A stretch of DNA of 64,000 nucleotides, from the NCBI RefSeq assembly GCF_003318235.1, contig NZ_QOCG01000011.1:124001-188000 (forward strand), written 5' to 3'. A program made the translations under genes and the position numbers. Below the pieces are notes generated by a model. It was not told where the DNA came from and made no database searches. It was given only the letters and a program-made list of their open reading frames with translations. Below are positions 20,165-28,165 of the stretch, one piece after another (the first letter of the stretch is position 1; each line of letters opens with the position of its first letter). The DNA comes from Loktanella sp. D2R18 (GTDB lineage: Bacteria > Pseudomonadota > Alphaproteobacteria > Rhodobacterales > Rhodobacteraceae).

Positions 20165-20317
20165 ATGTTGCGGCTCATCAAGGTACTTTTATTTTTGGTT
20201 GTCCTCGCGGGCATCGGTTTGGTCGCATTTGCCTATATCGGGCCGATTTTCTTTCCAAATGATTTTGCAGCCCCGATCAGCGAGGTAACACACCCTGTTA
20301 CGCTTGACACAGATTAG
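20165..20317 (+). CDS. Small single-pass membrane protein (50 aa)
   Basis: A 50-codon frame starts with ATG and encodes one strongly hydrophobic helix (residues 4-31, beginning LIKVLLFLVVLAG) followed by a short polar tail. A purine-rich GGAACGGGGCAG lies just upstream of the ATG, and a TATAAT hexamer is at 20098-20103. It overlaps the next gene by 14 bases, which suggests translational coupling. I do not recognise a named family. Its context, between the divergent aroK and xerD's upstream gene, suggests a small envelope protein. Confidence 0.68.
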   Translation: MLRLIKVLLFLVVLAGIGLVAFAYIGPIFFPNDFAAPISEVTHPVTLDTD

Positions 20318-21824
20318 CGCAATCGCGCTGGCGTGCAGTCTGCTTGCCGCGCCGCTTACCGCACAACAGCAAGAACCGCTTTCTGCGATTGATTGGCTCT
20401 CGCGCAGCGTCGAACCCAATGTGCGCGTCTTTGAACCCCCTGTCAGCGATAGCGCAATCGCGCCGCAAATCACAGTTACACCGCTAGATCGCCCTTCAAA
20501 GGACTTGTTTGGCCTGCTCCCGCAATCAGTGACGGGCCTGCCCCGCACGCTTTGGGCGGGCAGCGACGAAGAAATGTTAGTGACGTTATTGCAGGCCGAA
20601 CGGGTCGAAACCCTGCCTGCGATCCAAGATTTTCTTAAGGTCATGATCCTTGCTGAAACCGATCCGCCGCGCAACGCGAGCCCCAGTGGTACATTATTCT
20701 TGGCACGGGTTGATAAGCTTTTGGATCTTGGCGCGATTGAACCAGCACAAGCGCTGATCGAGCAAGCTGATCCCGATACCGCCGCGCTATTTCGGCGCTG
20801 GTTTGACGTGGCATTGCTGACAGGCACCGAAAACCCCGCTTGCGAAGTGATGGGACAAAAACCATCGATTGCGCCAACCTATGCGGCGCGCATTTTCTGT
20901 CTCGCGCGCAATGGCGACTGGGCAACAGCGGCGTTAACACTGAACACGCACCGCGTTTTGGGCGATGTGACTGAAGCAGAAGAGCTGTTGATGACCCGGT
21001 TCTTGGACCCTGAAATTTTTGAAGGCGCGCCACCGCTCGCGGCGCCTGACCGGATCAGCCCGTTGATATTTCGGATGCATGAAGCCATTGGCGAAGGACT
21101 GATCACCGCTAATTTGCCGCTCGCTTTTTCCCACGCTGATCTGCGACCAACTGTCGGCTGGAAATCACAGCTTGAAGCGGCAGAACGGCTTGCCCGCTAT
21201 GGCGCGGTGTCTGAAAATATCTTGCAAGATTTCTACACCGCCAACACCCCCGCCGCATCGGGTGGCGTTTGGGATCGCGCGCGCGCAGTGCAACGATTTG
21301 ACCAAGCGATTTCCGCAAAAGATACCGAAGCGATTGCGGCAACCCTGCCCGCAGCTTGGGAAGCCATGCAACAAGCGCGCACCGAAGTGCAATTTGCAAA
21401 GCTTTACGGACCAGCACTGCTTGAAACCCCGCTAATGGACGACGCCCAAGACCTCAAAATCACAATCGGCCTGCTTTCACCGGATTACGAAACATTTGCG
21501 CTGAACGCGCTGGACACATCCTATGATCCGTTTTTGATCGCGCTTGCACGCGGTCTGCCACAAGAGGTACCCGCAACATCGCCCAAAGCATTGGCCATCC
21601 AAGCTGCGTTTAACGGCGCGCAGCCGCCAGCAGTGCTACAAGCATTGGTCCAAGACGGCAAACTGGGCGAGGCATTACTGCGTGCAACCGCCCTGTTCAA
21701 CGAAGGGTTTGTTGGCGATTACCGATTGGTCACCGATGCGCTCGCACTGATGCGCTCTGTCGGGTTAGAAGATGTATCGCGGCGCGCGGCCTTGCAACTG
21801 ATGCTATTGGAACGGGCGACGTGA
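20304..21824 (+). CDS. Secreted helical-repeat protein of unknown function
   Basis: This 506-residue protein has an N-terminal signal peptide (about residues 1-20, ending LTAQ) and then an almost entirely alpha-helical, Ala-rich chain that looks like degenerate TPR-type repeats. No catalytic motif is recognisable. The likely start is TTG at 20304; a CTG at 20295 is an alternative, and a stop at 20286 limits further extension. Its last bases overlap the GTG start of xerD (GTGA), so it is probably in one operon with the small membrane protein and xerD. Confidence 0.75.
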   Translation: MTQISAIALACSLLAAPLTAQQQEPLSAIDWLSRSVEPNVRVFEPPVSDSAIAPQITVTPLDRPSKDLFGLLPQSVTGLPRTLWAGSDEEMLVTLLQAERVETLPAIQDFLKVMILAETDPPRNASPSGTLFLARVDKLLDLGAIEPAQALIEQADPDTAALFRRWFDVALLTGTENPACEVMGQKPSIAPTYAARIFCLARNGDWATAALTLNTHRVLGDVTEAEELLMTRFLDPEIFEGAPPLAAPDRISPLIFRMHEAIGEGLITANLPLAFSHADLRPTVGWKSQLEAAERLARYGAVSENILQDFYTANTPAASGGVWDRARAVQRFDQAISAKDTEAIAATLPAAWEAMQQARTEVQFAKLYGPALLETPLMDDAQDLKITIGLLSPDYETFALNALDTSYDPFLIALARGLPQEVPATSPKALAIQAAFNGAQPPAVLQALVQDGKLGEALLRATALFNEGFVGDYRLVTDALALMRSVGLEDVSRRAALQLMLLERAT

Positions 21825-22756
21825 CCGCACAATCCCCCCCTATGACACGCTGGATTCAAGTGTTTCTTGAAGCCCAAGCCGCCGAACTTGACGCTGCGAC
21901 AAACACGCAATTGGCCTATGCGCGCGATCTGACAAAATTTGCGGAGTGGCTTTCCGACCGTGGCTTGCATTTTGCCACCACGAACCGCGACCACGTAGAA
22001 AGCTATCTGATCGATTGCGAAAACGAAGGGCTGTCAAAGGCCACGCGCGCGCGCAGGCTTTCCGCGATTAAACAACTCTACCGATTTGCCTTTGAAGAAG
22101 GCTGGCGTGCGGATAACCCCGCCATTCAAATCAAAGGGCCGGGGCGCGCCAAACGGCTGCCCAAAACCCTAGATATTACCGAAGTCGATCGTCTGCTGGA
22201 GGCTGCGCGCAATACCAAGCGCGATAGACGCCGCAATGCCTGCCTGATGGAATTGCTTTATGCGACAGGCATGCGCGTGACTGAACTTGTTAGTCTGCCC
22301 GTTTCTGCCGCGCGCGGTGATCCACGGATGCTGCTTGTGCGCGGGAAAGGCGGTAAGGAGCGTCTCGTGCCGTTATCACCCCCTGCCCGCGAAGCGCTGG
22401 CTGCTTTTCTTGAAGAACGTGACGCGAATGAAGATGCCGCACGCAAATCCGGGGTGCCCGCATCCAAGTTCCTATTCCCATCGCGCGGCAAATTAGGGCA
22501 TCTCACGCGGCACCGGTTTTTTGGGCTGATCAAAGAATTTGCCGTTGCAGGCGGCGTAAGCCCCGCTAAGGTGACCCCGCATACGCTGCGACACGCCTTT
22601 GCCACACATCTTTTGGCAGGTGGTGCCGATTTACGGTCGATTCAAACAATGTTGGGCCACGCAGATGTTGCCACAACAGAAATCTATACACATGTGTTGG
22701 ACGAGCGGCTAAAAGAGCTGGTGCTAGAACATCATCCGCTTGCCAAAAATAAATAG
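21821..22756 (+). CDS. xerD: Site-specific tyrosine recombinase XerD
   Basis: XerD (311 residues) acts with XerC at dif to resolve chromosome dimers. The N-terminal SAM-like core-binding domain spans about 10-100. The catalytic set is complete: Arg152 (GMRVTEL), Lys177, His254 and Arg257 (PHTLRHAFATHL), His280 (LGHADV) and the nucleophile Tyr289 (EIYTHV). GTG at 21821 overlaps the previous stop; an ATG seven codons later is an alternative. XerD is favoured over XerC by its resemblance to proteobacterial XerD, with modest certainty. Confidence 0.9.
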   Translation: MTAQSPPMTRWIQVFLEAQAAELDAATNTQLAYARDLTKFAEWLSDRGLHFATTNRDHVESYLIDCENEGLSKATRARRLSAIKQLYRFAFEEGWRADNPAIQIKGPGRAKRLPKTLDITEVDRLLEAARNTKRDRRRNACLMELLYATGMRVTELVSLPVSAARGDPRMLLVRGKGGKERLVPLSPPAREALAAFLEERDANEDAARKSGVPASKFLFPSRGKLGHLTRHRFFGLIKEFAVAGGVSPAKVTPHTLRHAFATHLLAGGADLRSIQTMLGHADVATTEIYTHVLDERLKELVLEHHPLAKNK

Positions 22757-22770
22757 ACCGAAAGAGAGTA

Positions 22771-24066
22771 ATGGACACCCTGACTTCTGACGCTGCATTT
22801 TGGATCACGGCGGGCGCAATTTTGATCCTTTTGATCTTATCCGGCTTTTTCTCTGGCTCGGAAACGGCGTTGACCGCCGCTTCACGCGGGAAGTTACGCA
22901 CCGCCGCTGACAAAGGATCGAAAGGCGCGCAAGCCGCGCTGGATGTGACCGAAGACAGCGAAAGGCTGATCGGCTCTGTTTTGCTGGGCAACAACGTCGT
23001 GAACATTCTTGCGACATCATTGGCTACCGCACTTTTGACCAAAATATTTGGCCAAAACGGCGTTGCGCTCGCGACCTTGGTGATGACGCTTTTGGTGCTG
23101 ATCTTTGCCGAGGTGCTGCCAAAAACCTTTGCCATCACCCACCCCGAAACATTCGCTGCCAAAGTCGCACGCCCGATCGCGTTAATCGTGCTTGTGTTTT
23201 CACCGATGGTGTCCGCAGTGCGCTATTTGGTCCGTGGCGTGCTGTATGTCTTTGGGGTACGCACCGACCCGGATAGCAATATTTTGGCCGTACGCGAAGA
23301 AATCGCGGGTGCCTTGCAAATCGGCCATTCCGAAGGGATCGTCGAAAAAGAAGATCGCGACCGCATTTTGGGCGCGCTTGACCTCAATGAACGTGCCGTC
23401 GAAGAAATCATGCTGCACCGTTCATCCATCCAGATGGTCGATGCGGACCAAACGCCACAAGATATGCTGGCGCAAATTCTTGACAGCCCACATACACGGC
23501 TGCCGCTTTTCCGCGGCGACCAAGAAAACATCATCGGCGTGATCCACGCCAAAGACTTGTTGCGTGCCATGCATAAATTGCTGGCCGGATCAGATGCCAA
23601 AGGCTTGGCAGCCTTTGACGTCATGAAGGTCGCGATGCCCCCTTATTTTGTACCCGAAACCACAACGCTTGATGACCAGATGCGTAACTTTCTTAAGCGG
23701 CAAACGCATTTTGCGCTGGTCGTTGATGAATACGGCGGGCTGCAAGGGCTGATTACGCTCGAAGATATTTTGGAAGAAATCGTCGGAGAAATTGCCGATG
23801 AATTTGACGACCACGAAGAGGATCAAATCGAAGCCATGGCCGACGGCGCCTATATGGTCGATGGGGGCATGACCATCCGCGATTTGAACCGTGCGCATGA
23901 TTGGAACCTGCCCGACGATGAGGCCAATACCGTCGCCGGCTTGGTGATCCATGAGGCGCAAATGATCCCGGTTGAGGGCCAGGTGTTTTCATTCCACGGG
24001 TTCCGGTTTGAAGTGCTGCAGAAATCAGAAAATCGGATCGCAACACTCAAAATTCGTCAACTTTGA
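22771..24066 (+). CDS. CNNM/CorC-family (DUF21-CBS-CorC_HlyC) membrane protein
   Basis: This 431-residue protein has an N-terminal DUF21/CNNM membrane domain (about 1-190, with SGSETALTAASRGKL), a pair of CBS domains (about 200-330) and a C-terminal CorC_HlyC domain (about 345-430). Related proteins are implicated in Mg2+/Co2+ efflux or cation homeostasis. An AGAGAG ribosome-binding site precedes the ATG. It follows xerD by 14 bases. Confidence 0.92.
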   Translation: MDTLTSDAAFWITAGAILILLILSGFFSGSETALTAASRGKLRTAADKGSKGAQAALDVTEDSERLIGSVLLGNNVVNILATSLATALLTKIFGQNGVALATLVMTLLVLIFAEVLPKTFAITHPETFAAKVARPIALIVLVFSPMVSAVRYLVRGVLYVFGVRTDPDSNILAVREEIAGALQIGHSEGIVEKEDRDRILGALDLNERAVEEIMLHRSSIQMVDADQTPQDMLAQILDSPHTRLPLFRGDQENIIGVIHAKDLLRAMHKLLAGSDAKGLAAFDVMKVAMPPYFVPETTTLDDQMRNFLKRQTHFALVVDEYGGLQGLITLEDILEEIVGEIADEFDDHEEDQIEAMADGAYMVDGGMTIRDLNRAHDWNLPDDEANTVAGLVIHEAQMIPVEGQVFSFHGFRFEVLQKSENRIATLKIRQL

Positions 24067-24095
24067 CAAGACGGTGGATCAATACCCACCTTCGC

Positions 24096-25616
24096 TTAGC
24101 GCCCCTTGAACAAGCCACCAAAGATGCCGCGCACGATGCGGCGTCCGGTTGTGCCTTTCAACTCTTTGACCACGGCACTTGCAAAAGCGTCTTTGATGTC
24201 GCCGCCAGTGGTTTTACTTGAAATTCGCTGACTACGACCTGGCCGCGCGCCACCGTCGTAGCGCCGCGCATGGTTTAGCCCGTCATCTTTGCCTTCGACC
24301 TCTGCCGCGCCTTTGGCTGCGGTTTCCGCCTTCTTTGACAGCATCTCATAGGCGCTATTGCGGTCTACAGGTGTCGCGTATTTAGCCGCCATATCTGAGG
24401 CATCCATGATCGCCTTGCGTGCCGCGTCATCCAGTGGGCCAAGCTGCGAGGATGGCGGGCGGATCAATGTGCGTTCGACCATCTGCGGGCTGCCTTTACG
24501 GTCAAGAAAGGATGTCACTGCCTCGCCCGTGCCGACCTCTTGGATCGCTTGGGCGGTATCAAACGCCGGGTTGTCACGATAGGTTTCAGCGGCTGTCTTT
24601 AGCTCTTTACGGTCTTTGGCGGTAAAGGCGCGTAGCGCATGTTGCACCCGATTACCAAGCTGGCCAAGCACATCACCAGGAATATCGCCAGGATTTTGCG
24701 TCACGAAATAGACGCCCACGCCTTTTGACCGGATCAACCGTGCCACCTGTTCGACCTTATCGACAAGCGCCTTGGGCGCGTCATCAAACAACAAATGCGC
24801 CTCGTCAAAAAAGAACACAAGCTTGGGCTTGTTGGGGTTCCCGACCTCAGGCAGTTCTTCAAACAGTTCAGACAAAAGCCATAAAAGGAACGTCGCATAC
24901 AACCGTGGACTGCCCATCAGTTGGTCCGCCGCTAAAATATTGATCTCTCCGCGCCCATCGCGCAGCCGCATCATATCGGCCAGATCAAGTGCCGGTTCAC
25001 CAAAGAGCGCAGCACCCCCTTGGTTTTCGAGCACCAAAAGTGCGCGCTGGATCGCGCCCACGGATGAGGCCCCGACATTCCCATAGCGTAACGAAAGGTC
25101 CTTGGCGTTTTGGCCTACCCAGACCAGTAACGCTTGCAGGTCTTTGAGATCTAACAGTGCGAGCCCGTCTTCATCGGCAACCCGAAACGCGACATTCAGC
25201 ACACCTTCTTGCACATCGGTCAAATCCAGCAGCCGCGCGAGCAACAACGGCCCCATTTCCGCAACAGTGGCACGCACCGGGTGGCCTTTTTGGCCGAACA
25301 AGTCCCAAAACGTGACCGGAAAACTGTCGTAACTCAGGTCAAGCCCAATGGTCTGTGCGCGCGCTATAAACGCATCATGTAGTTTGAAATCAGCGCGGCC
25401 CGTCGCGGCAAGCCCGGATAGATCACCTTTTACGTCAGATAGAAAAACCGGCACGCCTGCGGATGAGAAGGCTTCTGCCATGATTTGCAGCGTGACCGTT
25501 TTCCCGGTGCCAGTGGCCCCTGCAATCAACCCATGCCGATTAGCCATATCGAGCCGCATTTCTTGCGCGACGCCGTAATCTTGTGCTCCACCACCAATAA
25601 AGATGTGATCTGTCAT
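24096..25616 (-). CDS. HerA-like ATPase (DUF853 helicase-like)
   Basis: This 506-residue protein belongs to the DUF853/HerA-C family of FtsK-HerA-type P-loop ATPases. Walker A is GATGTGKT near residues 33-40 and a Walker B-type LVFFFDEAHLLF lies in the middle. An Ala/Glu/Lys-rich segment precedes a basic C-terminus. The cellular role of this subfamily is not established; DNA translocation is inferred from the fold. The start at MTDHIFIGG is preferred, with an AAGGG site upstream; METKGTY seven codons earlier is possible. Confidence 0.88.
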   Translation of the reverse strand: MTDHIFIGGGAQDYGVAQEMRLDMANRHGLIAGATGTGKTVTLQIMAEAFSSAGVPVFLSDVKGDLSGLAATGRADFKLHDAFIARAQTIGLDLSYDSFPVTFWDLFGQKGHPVRATVAEMGPLLLARLLDLTDVQEGVLNVAFRVADEDGLALLDLKDLQALLVWVGQNAKDLSLRYGNVGASSVGAIQRALLVLENQGGAALFGEPALDLADMMRLRDGRGEINILAADQLMGSPRLYATFLLWLLSELFEELPEVGNPNKPKLVFFFDEAHLLFDDAPKALVDKVEQVARLIRSKGVGVYFVTQNPGDIPGDVLGQLGNRVQHALRAFTAKDRKELKTAAETYRDNPAFDTAQAIQEVGTGEAVTSFLDRKGSPQMVERTLIRPPSSQLGPLDDAARKAIMDASDMAAKYATPVDRNSAYEMLSKKAETAAKGAAEVEGKDDGLNHARRYDGGARPGRSQRISSKTTGGDIKDAFASAVVKELKGTTGRRIVRGIFGGLFKGR

Positions 25617-25671
25617 ATACGTGCCCTTCGTTTCCATCGCTCTCAAAATACATTCTTAACCATTTGATGCC

Positions 25672-25760
25672 AGCTTAAAGCATGCTCGGTGGCGTCTACG
25701 TCACCGACTAACTTTCCTCCCTGTTTGACTTGCCGTGCCTTCGGGTACGGCATTTTTTTT
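25672..25760 (+). ncRNA. Candidate small RNA A with anti-SD-like loop and UUCG terminator
   Basis: This gene-free stretch holds, in order, a 6-bp hairpin (25686-25691 with 25702-25707), an unpaired pyrimidine stretch TTTCCTCCCTG (25713-25723), and an intrinsic terminator with arms TGCCGTGCC/GGTACGGCA (one G-U pair), a TTCG loop and eight T (25731-25760). The CCUCC core could pair with Shine-Dalgarno sequences. No plus-strand gene lies upstream to need this terminator, since herA is divergent. The 5' end is a guess. Confidence 0.45.
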
Positions 25761-25823
25761 GCACGACCTTATATGACGTGATTTCCTGTTGACGACTTTC
25801 CAAGCTTTGCGTAACTTTCGTGA

Positions 25824-25883
25824 CAAATAGTCGGCCAAGTTCGACAGGGAGAAAGAAAAGGGTTCCTTCGGGGGCCCTTTTTT
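25824..25883 (+). ncRNA. Candidate small RNA B or ialB leader ending in UUCG terminator
   Basis: A -35-like TTGACG (25789-25794) stands 17 bases from TAACTT (25812-25817). About 40 bases after the expected start is a terminator with an 11-bp stem (25856-25866 with 25871-25881, two G-U pairs), a TTCG loop and a T-run. The transcript would be about 60 nt and end about 110 bases before ialB. It may be a small RNA or an attenuated leader. The -10 match is weak. Confidence 0.38.
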
Positions 25884-25990
25884 AATGGCCGCACAAATGT
25901 GATCATATCTCTGCCGACGCGATGCATTCCCCGCTGACAGCCTGTGCGCCGCATGCTAAGCAATAAAAAAATTCGAAAAGGAGCAGGCAT

Positions 25991-26593
25991 ATGCGCCGTG
26001 CAGTCACATCCATTTTTATCGCCGCCATGCTGATGCAGGGCAGCGCAGTTCTTGCCCAGGACACCGAAGAAACGCCCGCCGCAGAAAGCGCAGACGCGGT
26101 AACTGATCTTGATCTTGGTCAACCCGCAGGCCCTGTTGTTGGACAGCCCTATATTCTTGAAGAGTTTGGCGATTGGGCTATGCGCTGCGTGCGCGCGCCC
26201 GAAGGCGAATCTGACCCCTGCAACCTCTATCAGCTGCTCAGCGATGATCAGGGCAATGCGATTGCAGAGTTCAATTTCTTTCGCCTACCCGAGGGTGCTA
26301 ACGCTGCGGCAGGCGCGACTGTTGTCGTCCCACTTGAAACATTGTTGACCCAACAGTTGACCATTGCTGTTGATGGGCAAAATGCGCGCAGCTACCCGTT
26401 CCGGTTTTGTAACGCAGGTGGCTGTGTTGCCCGACTTGGCTTTACCGCGCCAGAGGTCGAGCAGCTCAAGCGCGGCGCCGCTGCGACCGTCCGGCTCGTG
26501 CATGCTGCCAATCCCGGCCAAGAAATCACCCTTGATCTGTCGTTGAACGGCTTTACCGCAGGTTACGACGGCACGGCAACCGCCGGCGAATGA
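25991..26593 (+). CDS. Invasion-associated locus B (IalB) family protein
   Basis: This 200-residue secreted protein has a signal peptide ending SAVLAQD and the IalB fold pattern: GDWAMRC near residue 56, CNLYQ, VPLETLLTQQLTIAVDG, and a paired-cysteine CNAGGCVARLG. IalB was first linked to invasion in Bartonella, but the family is widespread in free-living alphaproteobacteria, where its role is unclear. A strong AAAAGGAGCAGGC ribosome-binding site precedes the ATG. It converges with fabF. Confidence 0.9.
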   Translation: MRRAVTSIFIAAMLMQGSAVLAQDTEETPAAESADAVTDLDLGQPAGPVVGQPYILEEFGDWAMRCVRAPEGESDPCNLYQLLSDDQGNAIAEFNFFRLPEGANAAAGATVVVPLETLLTQQLTIAVDGQNARSYPFRFCNAGGCVARLGFTAPEVEQLKRGAAATVRLVHAANPGQEITLDLSLNGFTAGYDGTATAGE

Positions 26594-26598
26594 TCCCA

Positions 26599-26626
26599 GT
26601 GCGCCCGGTCACGTGATCGGGCGCAC
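26599..26626. repeat. Hairpin between convergent ialB and fabF-like genes
   Basis: A perfect 9-bp inverted repeat (GTGCGCCCG with CGGGCGCAC) encloses a further self-complementary TCACGTGA. It sits between two convergent stop codons and may act as a transcription or RNA-end barrier, but no T-run follows on either strand. Confidence 0.5.
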
Positions 26627-26629
26627 AAA

Positions 26630-27841
26630 CTAACTGTATTTGCGCAGCGCAATCACAGCATTTAGCCCGCCAAAGGCAAACGCGTTCGACAAGACCACAT
26701 CCACATCTGCGTCGCGCGCCTCATTTGGCACCACATCCAATGCACATTCCGGGTCAGCCTCTTGATAGCCAATTGTGGGCGCGATCACCCCATCACGCAG
26801 CGCCATTACGCAGGCAAGCAGTTCGACGGCGCCGGTCCCGCCGATCAAATGTCCATGCATGGACTTCGTCGACGAGATCATCAATCGATCTGCATGGTGC
26901 CCAAAGACATCAGCGACGGCCGCGCATTCTGTTTTGTCGTTCGCGGCCGTGCCAGTGCCGTGCGCATTAATGTAGCCGACGCTGTCCACAGGGATCTTCG
27001 CATCACGGACCGCCCCGGCGATTGCACGCGCGGCCCCTTGTTTCGAAGGGGTAACAATATCAGAGGCATCCGACGACATCGCAAATCCCGCGACCTCGCA
27101 CAAAATTTCTGCACCACGCGCTTTGGCGTGTTCATAGTCTTCAAACACATAGACCGCCGCCCCTTCGCCTTGAACCATGCCGTTGCGGGTGGCCGAAAAC
27201 GGGCGGCACGCGTCTTTGGACATCACCCGCAGCCCTTCCCAAGCTTTGATGCCGCCAAAACACAACATCGCCTCGGACCCGCCGGTGATCATCACCTTTG
27301 ACATGCCCGACCGCACCATATTAAACGCCTGCCCCATTGCGTGGTTGGATGACGCGCAGGCGGTGGCTACCGTAAATGTCGGCCCACGCAAATTCCATTC
27401 AATCGACACATGGCTTGCGGCGGCGTTGTTCATAAGCCGTGGGACGATAAACGGATGCACCCGGTTTTTGCCTTCTTCATAGACCGCGCGGTAGTTTTCA
27501 TCTTGCGTGGTCAGCCCGCCACCAGAGGTGCCCAAGACGACACCAGATTGATCCGCCAATTCACCCGAAAATGTCAGCCCCGATTGCGCAATCGCCTGAC
27601 GCGCAGAAAGCAGTGCAAATTGCGTAAAGCGATCATACAGGGCCAATTGTTGGCGGTTGAAATGATCCGCTTCGGCGTACCCCTTGATTTGTCCGCCTAT
27701 TTGGATCGACAGCCGGTCAACGTCGCGAATTTCAAGCTGACTGATGCCGCAGCGCCCTTCGCGCAGGGCCGCAAACGTCGTGGCGACATCATCACCCAGC
27801 GGGTTGATCGTTCCCGCGCCCGTGATCACGACGCGACGCAT
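26630..27841 (-). CDS. Beta-ketoacyl-ACP synthase (KAS II-like)
   Basis: This 403-residue condensing enzyme has the full Cys-His-His triad: Cys162 (VATACASSNHA), His294 (NAHGTGTAANDKTE) and His329 (KSMHGHLIGGTG). Such enzymes elongate acyl-ACP by two carbons. Its start overlaps the stop of a dedicated acyl carrier protein gene (TAATG), and lpxD lies next upstream. This suggests a role in making lipid A or another special acyl chain instead of housekeeping FabF, but that is inference. Confidence 0.9.
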   Translation of the reverse strand: MRRVVITGAGTINPLGDDVATTFAALREGRCGISQLEIRDVDRLSIQIGGQIKGYAEADHFNRQQLALYDRFTQFALLSARQAIAQSGLTFSGELADQSGVVLGTSGGGLTTQDENYRAVYEEGKNRVHPFIVPRLMNNAAASHVSIEWNLRGPTFTVATACASSNHAMGQAFNMVRSGMSKVMITGGSEAMLCFGGIKAWEGLRVMSKDACRPFSATRNGMVQGEGAAVYVFEDYEHAKARGAEILCEVAGFAMSSDASDIVTPSKQGAARAIAGAVRDAKIPVDSVGYINAHGTGTAANDKTECAAVADVFGHHADRLMISSTKSMHGHLIGGTGAVELLACVMALRDGVIAPTIGYQEADPECALDVVPNEARDADVDVVLSNAFAFGGLNAVIALRKYS

Positions 27842-28101
27842 TATTTACTTTGCTCTTGTTTCAGTTTCTCAACAGCAGAGATGATCGCCGCAACAGAGGA
27901 AATGTCAAAATCGCTCTCGGACGGATCATTCGCATTAAACGGAACAGTGATGTCAAAGGATTCTTCGATCGCGAAAATGCTTTCAACCAGCCCAAGGCTA
28001 TCAATCCCCAAATCCGCGAGCGTATGATCCATCTTCACATCTGTTGGGTCAACCATTGCCTGATCTGCAATTATCGTGATTACCTGTTCTTTGATGCTCA
28101 T
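27841..28101 (-). CDS. Specialised acyl carrier protein
   Basis: This 86-residue ACP has the phosphopantetheine attachment motif GIDSLGLVES with Ser35. The stretch around FAIEESFDITVPFNAND and the acidic DFDISS are unlike the housekeeping AcpP. It is translationally coupled to the ketoacyl synthase gene and lies 64 bases after lpxD. It probably carries the acyl chain made by the neighbouring synthase. It may be functionally parallel to rhizobial AcpXL, but the sequence does not prove orthology. Confidence 0.88.
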   Translation of the reverse strand: MSIKEQVITIIADQAMVDPTDVKMDHTLADLGIDSLGLVESIFAIEESFDITVPFNANDPSESDFDISSVAAIISAVEKLKQEQSK

Positions 28102-28165
28102 CTTTCGAGACCTATTATTGTTTCATCGGGACTTAGGTCGTTTTGCCTAAGAATGAAACAGTTTC

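Noticed and set aside
26599..26626. Intrinsic terminator between ialB and the fabF-like gene
   Set aside because: The stem is strong but there is no T-run on either strand, so it is listed only as an inverted repeat.
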